In this document: one piece after another, positions 25,843 to 33,547 of the stretch
Numbering within the stretch: position 1 is the first letter of the stretch
Layout of the letters: the number at the start of each line of letters is the position of its first letter
Source of the DNA: Hymenobacter arizonensis
Lineage (GTDB): Bacteria > Bacteroidota > Bacteroidia > Cytophagales > Hymenobacteraceae
Length of the DNA: 64,000 nucleotides
Assembly (NCBI RefSeq): GCF_900115775.1
Contig: NZ_FOXS01000004.1
Span: 186,001-250,000 of the forward strand
Direction: 5' to 3'
Position numbers and translations under genes: made by a program
Notes under the pieces: generated by a model
The model's input: only the letters and a program-made list of their open reading frames with translations
The model's database searches: none
What the model was told of the DNA's origin: nothing

Positions 25843-26703
25843 ATGAACTACTCCATTCGAATGGCCTTTGCGCACCCTGTGCGCCTGGCTATCCTCGCCC
25901 TTTTGTTACTCAACCACGCCCTGCCAGGCTTTGCCCAGGACGATACCAAAGAAGTTAAGGAACAGCTCGTGGTAGCCCTTAGCTCGCCCAACAAGCCCGG
26001 TTCGCTAGAAGTAGGCCTAGTGAACGGCTCCATCCAGGTGACCGGCTACAACGGCAAGGACGTGGTGATTGACGCCTCGGTGCGGGCTCGCAAAAGCAGC
26101 CGCAGCGAGCAGCCTGCCCCCGGCGGCATGCGCCGCCTCTCGGCCGGCACCAGCCTCAACCTGACGGCGGAAGAGAAGAACAACCGCATCGAAATTTCTA
26201 CGGAATCGCACGCCCGGTCCATCGACCTGAACATTAAAGTGCCCCAGAACTTTTCGCTCAAGATTAGCACTGTCAACAATGGCAACATCACGGTTGAAAA
26301 CGTGGCGGGCGAGATTGAAGTGACCAACGTCAACGGCTCCATTACCCTCAACCAGGTATCGGGCTCAGCCCTGGCCAATACTGTAAACGGCAACCTGATA
26401 GCCACCTTCAAAAACGTGAAAACGGGCTCGCCCATGGCCTTTTCCACCCTCAATGGCAAGGTGGACGTGACCTTCCCCAGCAACGCCAAAGCCGCGCTCA
26501 AAATGAAATCGGAACGCGGCGAAGTGTACAGCGACTTCGACGTGGAAGTGGACAAGGACCGCCCGCGCGTGACCCGAACGAACCAAAACGGCCTCTACCG
26601 CATCAGCACCGATGAGTGGACCTACGGCAAAGTGAACGGCGGCGGCGCCGAAGTGATGATGAAAACCTTCAACGGCAATGTTTACCTGCGTAAGGCCAAG
26701 TAG
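25843..26703 (+). CDS. Secreted DUF4097-like protein (cassette 1, second)
   Basis: 286 residues. N-terminal leader MNYSIRMAFAHPVRLAILAL... with cleavage near GFAQ. It has the same beta-repeat pattern: SLEVGLVNGSIQVTGYNGKD, LKISTVNNGNITVENVAGEI, VTNVNGSITLNQVSGSALA, NTVNGNLIATF and FSTLNGKVDVTFPS, ending in MKTFNGNVYLRKAK. It lies 17 nt after the first DUF4097 gene, in the same operon. A family A palindrome with a T-run follows and probably ends the transcript. Differences from the first copy include an Arg/Gln/Pro insert at about 85-105 (RKSSRSEQPAPGGMRRLS). Confidence 0.86.
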   Translation: MNYSIRMAFAHPVRLAILALLLLNHALPGFAQDDTKEVKEQLVVALSSPNKPGSLEVGLVNGSIQVTGYNGKDVVIDASVRARKSSRSEQPAPGGMRRLSAGTSLNLTAEEKNNRIEISTESHARSIDLNIKVPQNFSLKISTVNNGNITVENVAGEIEVTNVNGSITLNQVSGSALANTVNGNLIATFKNVKTGSPMAFSTLNGKVDVTFPSNAKAALKMKSERGEVYSDFDVEVDKDRPRVTRTNQNGLYRISTDEWTYGKVNGGGAEVMMKTFNGNVYLRKAK

Positions 26704-26767
26704 GGCTTGGTTGAAGTAATGTCGTGTGGCTATTAGCTGGTCACACCACCAACTGCTACAAACTACA

Positions 26768-26865
26768 GCACGTCATGCTGAGCGGAGCCGAAGCATCTCT
26801 ACTGCGTAACTAATTGATTTTAGTAATGCGGTAGAGATGCTTCGGCTCCGCTCAGCATGACGTGC
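26768..26865. repeat. Family A palindromic repeat, also likely terminator
   Basis: Perfect 35-nt arms (26768-26802 and 26831-26865) with a 28-nt spacer. The right arm runs into CTTTTTC, so on the plus strand it can serve as the terminator of sigma cassette 1. The core is CGTCATGCTGAGCGGAG plus CCGAAGCATCTCTAC. Confidence 0.9.
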
Positions 26866-26911
26866 TTTTTCAGCGCATTATTGAGCCTGCGAAAAAATAG
26901 TTTCGACCCCT

Positions 26912-26940
26912 TGTAACGAATAGACCAAAGCCCGGTACTC
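26912..26940 (+). promoter_or_regulatory. Putative ECF-type promoter of sigma/anti-sigma cassette 2
   Basis: TGTAAC (26912-26917), 15 nt, then CGGTACTC (26933-26940). Spacing and core are identical to the element before cassette 1, while the sequence between is unrelated. The GTG start lies 29 nt downstream of the second block. Confidence 0.6.
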
Positions 26941-26968
26941 CTTTCAACTCACCCCCAAATCCTCACCC

Positions 26969-27517
26969 GTGACCACCACGAGTACCAGCGACGAAGAACT
27001 AATGGCCGCAGTGAAGGGCGATGACCTCGACCAGCTCGTGCCCTTGTTCGAGCGCTACCACGGGCCTCTGTTCAACTACCTCACCCGCCTCACCAACGAC
27101 CGCGAAACCAGCGAAGACCTCACCCAAACCGTGTTCGAGCGCATCCTTAAATACCGCAGCAGTTACCAGCCCACCCAGCCCTTCAAAGCCTGGGTGTACC
27201 AAATGGCCCGCAACGTGCACGCCGACTACTGGCAGCGCAAGGAAAAGCTCCGCGCCTCCGATGTGGAAGAAGTGGAGCGCACCGGCGGCCTGCGCGGCGC
27301 AGCATTTTCTCAAATGCGCGTCAGCAGCCACCACGACGACCTCCACGAAGCCCTCGCCCTGCTGCCCACCCCGCAGCGCGAAATCCTGGTGCTGAACCGC
27401 TTTCAGGGCTTCGGCTATGAGGAAATCGGAAAGCTGCTGGGCTGCACCGCCGAGGCCGCCCGCGTGAAGGCCCACCGCGCCCTGCAAGCCCTGCGCAAAA
27501 TCTATTTCGCCAACTAA
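26969..27517 (+). CDS. ECF RNA polymerase sigma factor (cassette 2)
   Basis: 182 residues. Sigma region 2 (LFERYHGPLFNYLTRLTND, EDLTQTVFERILKYR, FKAWVYQMARNVHADYWQRK) and region 4 (LPTPQREILVLNRFQGFGYEEIG, AARVKAHRALQALRK). The start is taken as GTG (MTTTSTSDEELMAAVKGDD); an ATG eleven codons later would cut the conserved N-terminus. It is a paralog of the sigma factor in cassette 1 and the gene order is the same. The anti-sigma gene begins 4 nt after its stop. Expected to read the same kind of promoter, given the matching upstream motif. Confidence 0.92.
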   Translation: MTTTSTSDEELMAAVKGDDLDQLVPLFERYHGPLFNYLTRLTNDRETSEDLTQTVFERILKYRSSYQPTQPFKAWVYQMARNVHADYWQRKEKLRASDVEEVERTGGLRGAAFSQMRVSSHHDDLHEALALLPTPQREILVLNRFQGFGYEEIGKLLGCTAEAARVKAHRALQALRKIYFAN

Positions 27518-27521
27518 GCCA

Positions 27522-28370
27522 ATGAAAACGCCTGAACTTTCTGCCTGCCACGAGATGGAAGCCTTGCTCCCGGCCTACGCCGAGCGCAGCCTGCCCGCCG
27601 CCGAGGCCGAGCACGTGGCCGCCCACTTGGCCACCTGCCCCAGTTGCCAGCTCCAGGTAACCCAACTCCGCGCCCTCACCGACGACCTCGACGCGGCCCT
27701 GCCCGAAGTGCCCCGCACCGCCCTCCGCGCCAACTTTATGGCCATGCTGGAGCAGCAAAAGTCACTGCTGCAACCCCAGGCACCCGCTGTAGCCCCGCCC
27801 GCCCCGCCTGAAGCCAAAGTGGTATCGATGTGGCCCGCCGCACTCGCCAACAACTGGATGCGCATCGCCGCCAGCATCGTTCTCATTGCCGCCGGCGTGT
27901 TCCTGGGTCGCCAGCTGCCTTGGGGCAACCGGGCCAACGACGGTTTGGCCGCCACCACGGCTGATGCCTCCTCGCGCAATTCGTTGAACGAGGCTCTGAA
28001 CGCCGGCCGGAACCGCGTATCAGCCAGCGACCGCATCAAGCTGGTGAGCAATTCGGCCAAGGAAACCGAGCCCGGCGACCCCACCGTGCAGGTGCTCCTC
28101 AACACCCTCAACTTCGACCCCAGCCCCAACGTGCGCCTGGCTGCCTGCGAAGCTCTCTACCGCCTGCGCGACGACCAACGAGTGCGCGAAGGCCTAGTGA
28201 ATTCGCTCGCCATCCAAACCGACCCCAACGTGCAAATTACCCTGATTGACATGGTCGTATCGATGCGCGTGCGCCGCGCCGTGCCCCAGCTCGAACGCCT
28301 GTCTAAGCGCGCTGATGCCCTGCCCGTGGTGCGGGCCCAGGCCGAGGCCGGCATTGGTAAACTGATTTAA
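27522..28370 (+). CDS. Membrane anti-sigma factor, zinc-finger type with HEAT-like repeats (cassette 2)
   Basis: 282 residues. Zinc motif H35-LAT-C39-PS-C42; a Pro/Ala-rich stretch (83-100); one transmembrane helix at about 112-130 (MRIAASIVLIAAGVFLG). The periplasmic part holds repeats of HEAT type (NVRLAACEALYRLRDDQRV, NVQITLIDMVVSMRVRRAV, VVRAQAEAGIGKLI). Same plan as the anti-sigma in cassette 1: in both, the block before the repeats reads VLLNTLNFDPSPNVRLA or ALLSTLNHDDNVNVRLA, showing common descent. A family A palindrome begins 4 nt after the stop codon. Confidence 0.9.
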   Translation: MKTPELSACHEMEALLPAYAERSLPAAEAEHVAAHLATCPSCQLQVTQLRALTDDLDAALPEVPRTALRANFMAMLEQQKSLLQPQAPAVAPPAPPEAKVVSMWPAALANNWMRIAASIVLIAAGVFLGRQLPWGNRANDGLAATTADASSRNSLNEALNAGRNRVSASDRIKLVSNSAKETEPGDPTVQVLLNTLNFDPSPNVRLAACEALYRLRDDQRVREGLVNSLAIQTDPNVQITLIDMVVSMRVRRAVPQLERLSKRADALPVVRAQAEAGIGKLI

Positions 28371-28373
28371 AAC

Positions 28374-28464
28374 CGTCATGCAGAGCGCAGCGAAGCATCT
28401 CGCTTGCATCGCTCAACGATTGAGTTATTCCCAAGCGAGATGCTTCGCTGCGCTCTGCATGACG
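28374..28464. repeat. Family A palindromic repeat (REPIN-like)
   Basis: Perfect 33-nt arms (28374-28406 and 28432-28464) with a 25-nt spacer. The arm core is CGTCATGCAGAGCGCAG followed by CGAAGCATCTCGCTTG. It separates the anti-sigma gene from the next DUF4097 gene, so it may weaken read-through between them. Confidence 0.92.
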
Positions 28465-28570
28465 ACCTGATTTCACCCATAATTTTTTACCCTTTTCTCA
28501 CCTCTTTTCTGCACGCGGCGCTGGCACCCACCGGCGCCGCGCTAGGACCTCACTTGTCAACTATTTCAAT

Positions 28571-29341
28571 ATGAATAAGCTCATTTTACTCGCTTTGGCG
28601 GGAGTGCTGGCCGCCCACACCGGACAGGCCCAGGAATACCGAACCAAACTCGGCGGCAAAGACCGCAAAATCGTCATCGACATGCAGGGCAGCGATGTGA
28701 CAGTGGAAGGCATCGACGGCAATGACCTCGTGATAACCGGCAACGGCTACGAAGAGCCCAACAAGCGCGCCGAGGGCCTGCGCCCCGTATACAATGCGGC
28801 GGTCGATAACACCAAAATCGGTCTGGCGGTGACGCAGCAGGACAACACAGTGCGCATTGTGAAGGCCTCGCGCAAAGACACCAAGTACATCATTCGAGTG
28901 CCGCGCAACTCGGCCGTGCAGTACAATCAAACGAACTGGAACGGCGGCGATATCCAACTCGCCAACGTGAACGGCGACCTGGAGATTAACGTGAAAAACG
29001 GTGACATCAAGCTCACCAACGTGACCGGCCCCGTGGTGGCCAACACCGTGAGCGGAGACATTCAGGTGCGGTTTGCGCCCCTGCGCCAGGGCCCCACGTC
29101 CATCTCCACCGTAAGCGGCGACGTCGACGTGAGCCTGCCCACCAACACCAAGGCCACCCTGAAGCTCCGCTCCGTGTCGGGCGAGGTCTACACCGACTTC
29201 GACATGAATCTGGGTAAAGACGACAACAACATGCGGCACATCGGCGGCCAGGTAGTTGACGGCAGCATCAACGGCGGCGGTGGCAACACTGTGTCACTCA
29301 AAACGGTGAGCGGCGATATTTTCGTCCGCAAAGCCAAGTAG
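28571..29341 (+). CDS. Secreted DUF4097-like protein (cassette 2, first)
   Basis: 256 residues. Signal peptide MNKLILLALAGVLAAHTGQA. Beta-repeat segments: IQLANVNGDLEINVKNGDIK, LTNVTGPVVANTVSGDIQVR, ISTVSGDVDVSLPTNTKATL, LRSVSGEVYTDFDMN and LKTVSGDIFVRKAK. It belongs to the DUF4097 group and is the nearest relative of the DUF4097 genes in cassette 1. A GC-rich leader of about 105 nt between the repeat and the start contains a possible small hairpin. Predicted to be exported and to fold as a beta-helix; role unknown. Confidence 0.86.
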   Translation: MNKLILLALAGVLAAHTGQAQEYRTKLGGKDRKIVIDMQGSDVTVEGIDGNDLVITGNGYEEPNKRAEGLRPVYNAAVDNTKIGLAVTQQDNTVRIVKASRKDTKYIIRVPRNSAVQYNQTNWNGGDIQLANVNGDLEINVKNGDIKLTNVTGPVVANTVSGDIQVRFAPLRQGPTSISTVSGDVDVSLPTNTKATLKLRSVSGEVYTDFDMNLGKDDNNMRHIGGQVVDGSINGGGGNTVSLKTVSGDIFVRKAK

Positions 29342-29374
29342 GACGGCCAAGTAGGATGGCCAAGTAAAAAAGAA

Positions 29375-29562
29375 CGTCATGCCGAGCGCAGCCGAGGTAT
29401 CTCGCCCGCTTCGTTGCTAGACGTCTGTCATGCTGAGGCACGAAGCATCTTCTCACGCCTCAACGATTAGTTCAGCTGGGATAAGGTGCTTCGCAAGCTC
29501 AGCATGACAAATGATTGGATTACTGCTGCACGCGAGATGCCTCGGCTGCGCTCGGCATGACG
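29375..29562. repeat. Family A palindromic repeat containing a second inserted copy
   Basis: The outer arms (29375-29405 and 29532-29562) match over 31 nt with one mismatch. Within the spacer sits another, diverged family A element (arms about 29426-29451 and 29483-29509). The outer copy has GCCGAGCGCAGCCGAGG cores, the inner GCTGAGGCACGAAG and CTTCGCAAGCTCAGC. The nesting implies that the inner element arrived after the outer one. Confidence 0.88.
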
Positions 29563-29641
29563 GTCTGTTTTATCAGCATGACGTCCTTTTTCTGTTCAAA
29601 CAAATCTCAAATCCAGCCTTTCACCTTCTTTCTCTGCAATC

Positions 29642-30394
29642 ATGCGCTACTGCCTGTTTCTCCTTTTCCTGGTTCTTGCCGCGAGTGGCACCCAGTCGGC
29701 CTCGGCTCAGAAAATCATCGAAAAAAGCGCAGACCTACGTGCTGGGCAGCGCATTTACCTCAATCTGAAGCAGGCCAGCAACATCCGCATTCGGAGTGGC
29801 GCCAACGGCAAAATGACCGTGAGAACTTCGGTAAACATCAACCAAAACAAGCTCAACGATGCCCTGCTGCTCACCATGGAACAGAGCGGCGAAGAGGTCA
29901 AATGGAGTTCGGAGTTCGACAAGGAAATGCTGCGCAACGCCCAGCCCGGCGACTGCCCAAACGGCGGTTCCTATTACGGCGACACCTACAACACCACCAT
30001 TATCGACGGCAAAGTCATCGGCGGCCATGACCGCGAAGGCCGCACCGTGAACCAGGTTTGTGCCGACATACTATACGAAATCACGGTGCCTGCAGACGCA
30101 GTAGTGCGCGTGAACACCATCAGCGGCAACATCGACATTTCGGGCCTCAACGGGGCCATCGATGCCAAATCCATCAGTGGTTTTGTGGACGTGGCCTGGC
30201 CCGCCAACAAAGGCGCCGAGCTTTCCCTCAAAACCATTACGGGGGAAGTATACACCGACCAGGACATTGCCTTCACCAATCGCAAGGATAAACCCATCGT
30301 GGGCTACCAGCTCAAGGGCACCCTGCAAGGCAGCGGTTCCACCGTCAAGCTCGAATCCATCAGCAACGACGTTTATTTCCGCAAACGGAAGTAA
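29642..30394 (+). CDS. Secreted DUF4097-like protein (cassette 2, second)
   Basis: 250 residues. Signal peptide MRYCLFLLFLVLAASGTQSA with cleavage near SAQ. It is more diverged than the other three. The N-terminal half has GQRIYLNLKQASNIRIRSG and a Cys-containing segment (PGDCPNGGSYYGD, then VNQVCADILYEI) with two Cys that could form a disulfide. The C-terminal half has the family pattern (VNTISGNIDISGLNGAIDAK, SISGFVDVAWPA, LKTITGEVYTDQDIAF, LESISNDVYFRKRK). The nested repeat lies between it and the preceding DUF4097 gene, so it may have its own promoter. Confidence 0.83.
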   Translation: MRYCLFLLFLVLAASGTQSASAQKIIEKSADLRAGQRIYLNLKQASNIRIRSGANGKMTVRTSVNINQNKLNDALLLTMEQSGEEVKWSSEFDKEMLRNAQPGDCPNGGSYYGDTYNTTIIDGKVIGGHDREGRTVNQVCADILYEITVPADAVVRVNTISGNIDISGLNGAIDAKSISGFVDVAWPANKGAELSLKTITGEVYTDQDIAFTNRKDKPIVGYQLKGTLQGSGSTVKLESISNDVYFRKRK

Positions 30395-30727
30395 CCATTT
30401 AAAACAACGAGAGTTTCCACGCGAAATGAGGCTTAGGCAGGCTTTTATCGGGCTTGCCACGCCTCAAAAGGAGCTCTTTATTCATTATCGCATTGCCCTG
30501 GCTACATAGGTGGCCAGCGGATTCTAAACAACGGGGTTGGGGCGCCACCGCAAGCCTGGGCTGCAACCCTAGTCGCTGGTGGTCAGAACGCTGGCTGGCG
30601 CTTGGTGAGTGACTCGTTGCCAGCCGTTCAGCTCTGCCCCGTTGTGTAGAGATTTTTGGTCGATAAGTAAGCAGCCCAAGCCTACGCTGATTCGTCTTTC
30701 CGCACCTTCTGCAAACTAGTCACCAAC
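30395..30727. other. Intergenic region, no gene seen
   Basis: 333 nt between the last DUF4097 gene and the DUF5916 gene. An imperfect hairpin with GAGGC/GCCTC ends at about 30425-30466 may act as terminator. No frame has a convincing start and composition, and no clear promoter box was found. Confidence 0.5.
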
Positions 30728-33286
30728 ATGACGTCGACCTTTTCTCTGCGATTCTTCTTATTATTCGGTTGTCTGACAGGGCTTTTCTTGCCGCAGGCAA
30801 TGGCCCAAGCCCCCGCCGCCGACGCCACGCCCGCCGCCACCTTGGCCCCCAAGCGCCAGCTGGCGGCCCTGCGCATGAGCCAGCCCGTGAAGCTCGACGG
30901 CGTGCTCGACGAGGCTGTATGGCGCGAGGCGGCCGTGGCTACCGATTTTATTCAGAACCGGCCCAACCCCGGCCCGCACGAAAAGCACCCCACCGAGGTG
31001 CGCGTGCTCTACGACGAAGCCGCTATTTACGTGGGCGCCATCATGCACGACGTGTCGCAGGATTCGATTCCGCGCGAGCTCACCGACCGCGACAATTTTG
31101 GCAACACCGACTTCATCGCCATTTTCCTCGATACCTACGAGGACAAGCTCAACGGCTACGCCTTTTTCGTGACCACCGGCGGCGTGCAGATGGACGCCCG
31201 CTACTCGCCTGCCAGCGGCGAAGACTTCAACTGGAACGCCGTGTGGGAAAGCCGCACCTCGCTGCAAGGCACCGACTGGGTGGCCGAAATCCGCATTCCC
31301 TACTCGGCCCTGCGCTTCAGCACGGCCGCCGTGCAGCAGTGGGGCCTAAACTTTATGCGGCAGCGCAAGCGCGACAACCAGGCCTTTTTCTGGAACGAGG
31401 TGAAGCCCGGCGTCGATGGCTTTGTAAACCAGTGGGGCGTGCTCACCGGCCTGCGCGACCTCAAGCCGCCGTTGCGCCTCTCGCTCACGCCCTACGTGTC
31501 GAGCTACGTCAATCACAATCCGCTGAACGCCGAGGGCACGCGCCGCACTACCACCAGCTTCAACGGCGGGGCCGACGTGAAGTGGGGCATCAACGAAAGC
31601 TTCACGCTCGACGCCACGCTCGTACCCGACTTCGGGCAGGTGCAGAGCGACAACCAGGTGCTCAACCTCTCGCCGTTCGAGGTGCAGTTCAACGAAAACC
31701 GCCAGTTCTTCACCGAAGGCACCGAGCTGTTTAACAAAGGCAACCTCTTCTACTCGCGAAGGGTGGGTGCCACGCCCATCGGCTTCTACAGCACCGTGGC
31801 CGGCCCCAACGAGCGTATCGTGCGCAACCCCTCCGAGACACCGCTTCTGAACGCCACCAAGATATCGGGCCGCACCAGCAAAGGCCTGGGCGTAGGCATC
31901 TTCAATGCGTTGAGCAATAACGTGTACGCCACCATCCGCAACAAAGAAACCGGCGAGGAACGCGAGGTGCTCACGCAGCCCTTCAGCAACTACAACATCG
32001 CGGTGCTTGACCAAAGCCTGAAGAATAACTCCTTCGTCTCGCTCATCAACACCAACGTGACACGGGCCGGCAGCACCTACGACGCCAACGTGACCGGCGG
32101 CCTGTTCCGCTTCGCCAACAAGAGCAACTCCTACGCCACCGAAGGCCGCGTGGTGTACTCCCGGCGCCGGGGCACAAACTTCAATTCTGAAGAACAAGTC
32201 AGCGACCGCGACGGCTATAAATACTACCTGAACTTCGGTAAGGTGAGCGGCAACTTCACCTGGCAGGTTGACCACGGCATCGAGTCGGACACCTACAACC
32301 CCAATGACTTGGGCATCCTGTTCGGCAACAACAATATTTCGCAGTCGGCCCAACTGGTGTACCGCAAGTTCAAGCCGTTCTGGAAGGTCAACAACTTCGC
32401 CATTTTCGGGGTAGCTAGCCACACGCTGCTCTACAAGCCCACGCTGTATCGGGCGGTTAATTTCTATCTGGGCTCAAACACCACATTCACAAAAAGCTTC
32501 AACCAAATCGGGTTCGATTTCAACTACGACCCCGTCACGCACGACTATTTCGAGCCCCGGACCTTCCCACTAGGCAGCCACTACGTGCGAGTGCCCGGCA
32601 ATGCCCGCATCGAGTGGTTCCTAAATTCGGACTCGCGCAAGAAATTCGCCTACGGCCTCAACGCCGGCCTGCAGCACTACAACCGCGACGAGCGCCTGCC
32701 CCGGCCCCGCCGCACGGGCTACAGCTTAGGCGCCTACCCACGCTTTCGTTTCAACGACCACTTCACCATCCGCTACAGCATCGACTGGAGCCTGCGCGCC
32801 AACCAAATTGGCTACGTCAACGGCGGAATGGACAGCAACGAAATTCTCGACCGACCTTTCATGGGCCAAATCATGCTCGGCCTGCGCGACGTATCGACGG
32901 TGTCCAACGTCGTGTCCGCGGCCTACACCTTCACCAACCGCATGGCCTTCACGCTGCGCGTGCGCCACTACACCAGCAACGTGCACTATAACGGGTTCTC
33001 GACCTTGAGCAAAAACGGAGAGGAGCAGCTGGTTGACTACCGTCGCAACCGCGACAACACCTACAACGCCTTCAACGTGGACGCGGTGTATTCCTGGTGG
33101 TTCGCCCCCGGCTCGCAAATAAGCGTGGTATGGAAAAATGCCGGCACCACCTACCTGCAGGCCGAAGAAGCCACCCCACAGTACTTCAATAATTTCAACA
33201 ACACCATCAACACCCCGCACAATAACTCGGTGTCGGTGAAGGTGCTGTATTTCCTGGATTACCTGGCCGTGCGGCCGAAGCGGTAG
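30728..33286 (+). CDS. Secreted CBM9-like / DUF5916 outer-membrane-type protein
   Basis: 852 residues. Signal peptide MTSTFSLRFFLLFGCLTGLF, cleavage after AMA. Residues ~45-220 form a CBM9-like carbohydrate-binding beta-sandwich (KLDGVLDEAVWREAAVATDF, VRVLYDEAAIYVGAIMHD, FIAIFLDTYEDKLNGYAFFVT, WVAEIRIPYSALRF). Residues ~240-852 are DUF5916, which in this family has the look of an outer-membrane beta-barrel (alternating strands, many Tyr/Asn/Phe, strand-like C-terminus VSVKVLYFLDYLAVRPKR). No catalytic motif known. Probably exposed at the outer membrane and binds glycans (inference). Family A and B repeats flank the region. Confidence 0.88.
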   Translation: MTSTFSLRFFLLFGCLTGLFLPQAMAQAPAADATPAATLAPKRQLAALRMSQPVKLDGVLDEAVWREAAVATDFIQNRPNPGPHEKHPTEVRVLYDEAAIYVGAIMHDVSQDSIPRELTDRDNFGNTDFIAIFLDTYEDKLNGYAFFVTTGGVQMDARYSPASGEDFNWNAVWESRTSLQGTDWVAEIRIPYSALRFSTAAVQQWGLNFMRQRKRDNQAFFWNEVKPGVDGFVNQWGVLTGLRDLKPPLRLSLTPYVSSYVNHNPLNAEGTRRTTTSFNGGADVKWGINESFTLDATLVPDFGQVQSDNQVLNLSPFEVQFNENRQFFTEGTELFNKGNLFYSRRVGATPIGFYSTVAGPNERIVRNPSETPLLNATKISGRTSKGLGVGIFNALSNNVYATIRNKETGEEREVLTQPFSNYNIAVLDQSLKNNSFVSLINTNVTRAGSTYDANVTGGLFRFANKSNSYATEGRVVYSRRRGTNFNSEEQVSDRDGYKYYLNFGKVSGNFTWQVDHGIESDTYNPNDLGILFGNNNISQSAQLVYRKFKPFWKVNNFAIFGVASHTLLYKPTLYRAVNFYLGSNTTFTKSFNQIGFDFNYDPVTHDYFEPRTFPLGSHYVRVPGNARIEWFLNSDSRKKFAYGLNAGLQHYNRDERLPRPRRTGYSLGAYPRFRFNDHFTIRYSIDWSLRANQIGYVNGGMDSNEILDRPFMGQIMLGLRDVSTVSNVVSAAYTFTNRMAFTLRVRHYTSNVHYNGFSTLSKNGEEQLVDYRRNRDNTYNAFNVDAVYSWWFAPGSQISVVWKNAGTTYLQAEEATPQYFNNFNNTINTPHNNSVSVKVLYFLDYLAVRPKR

Positions 33287-33287
33287 G

Positions 33288-33473
33288 GGCACCTCACCCC
33301 CCGACCCCCTTTCCCGCGGAGAGGGGGAGCCACGGCGCAAGCACAATGCTCAGTTCAAACACCAGAAGATGCAGAAGGCCCCATTGCTAAGCAGCAATGG
33401 GGCCTTCTGCATCTAACCAAAATTCGTCAGGCTCCCCCTCTCCGCGGGAGAGGGGGTCGGGGGGTGAGGTGCC
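33288..33473. repeat. Family B inverted repeat with 22-bp hairpin in its centre
   Basis: 44-nt arms (33288-33331 and 33430-33473) with one mismatch. The core is CACCTCACCCCCCGACCCCC then CCCGCGGAGAGGGGGAGCC. In the spacer, 33367-33388 pairs perfectly with 33393-33414 around a 4-nt loop, giving a terminator-like hairpin for the DUF5916 gene. A second family B element lies at about 39.2 kb. Confidence 0.9.
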
Positions 33474-33547
33474 TGCGTGAAAGAAGCCACCCACAAACCC
33501 CCCAATTTATCCGTCCTTTGCACCGCTTCTTCAACCAAACGAGCAGT

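Noticed and set aside
30395..30727. Small gene in the gap before the DUF5916 gene
   Set aside because: The best frame (about 27 codons, MRLRQAFIGLATPQK...) has no start signal, family or conservation argument.
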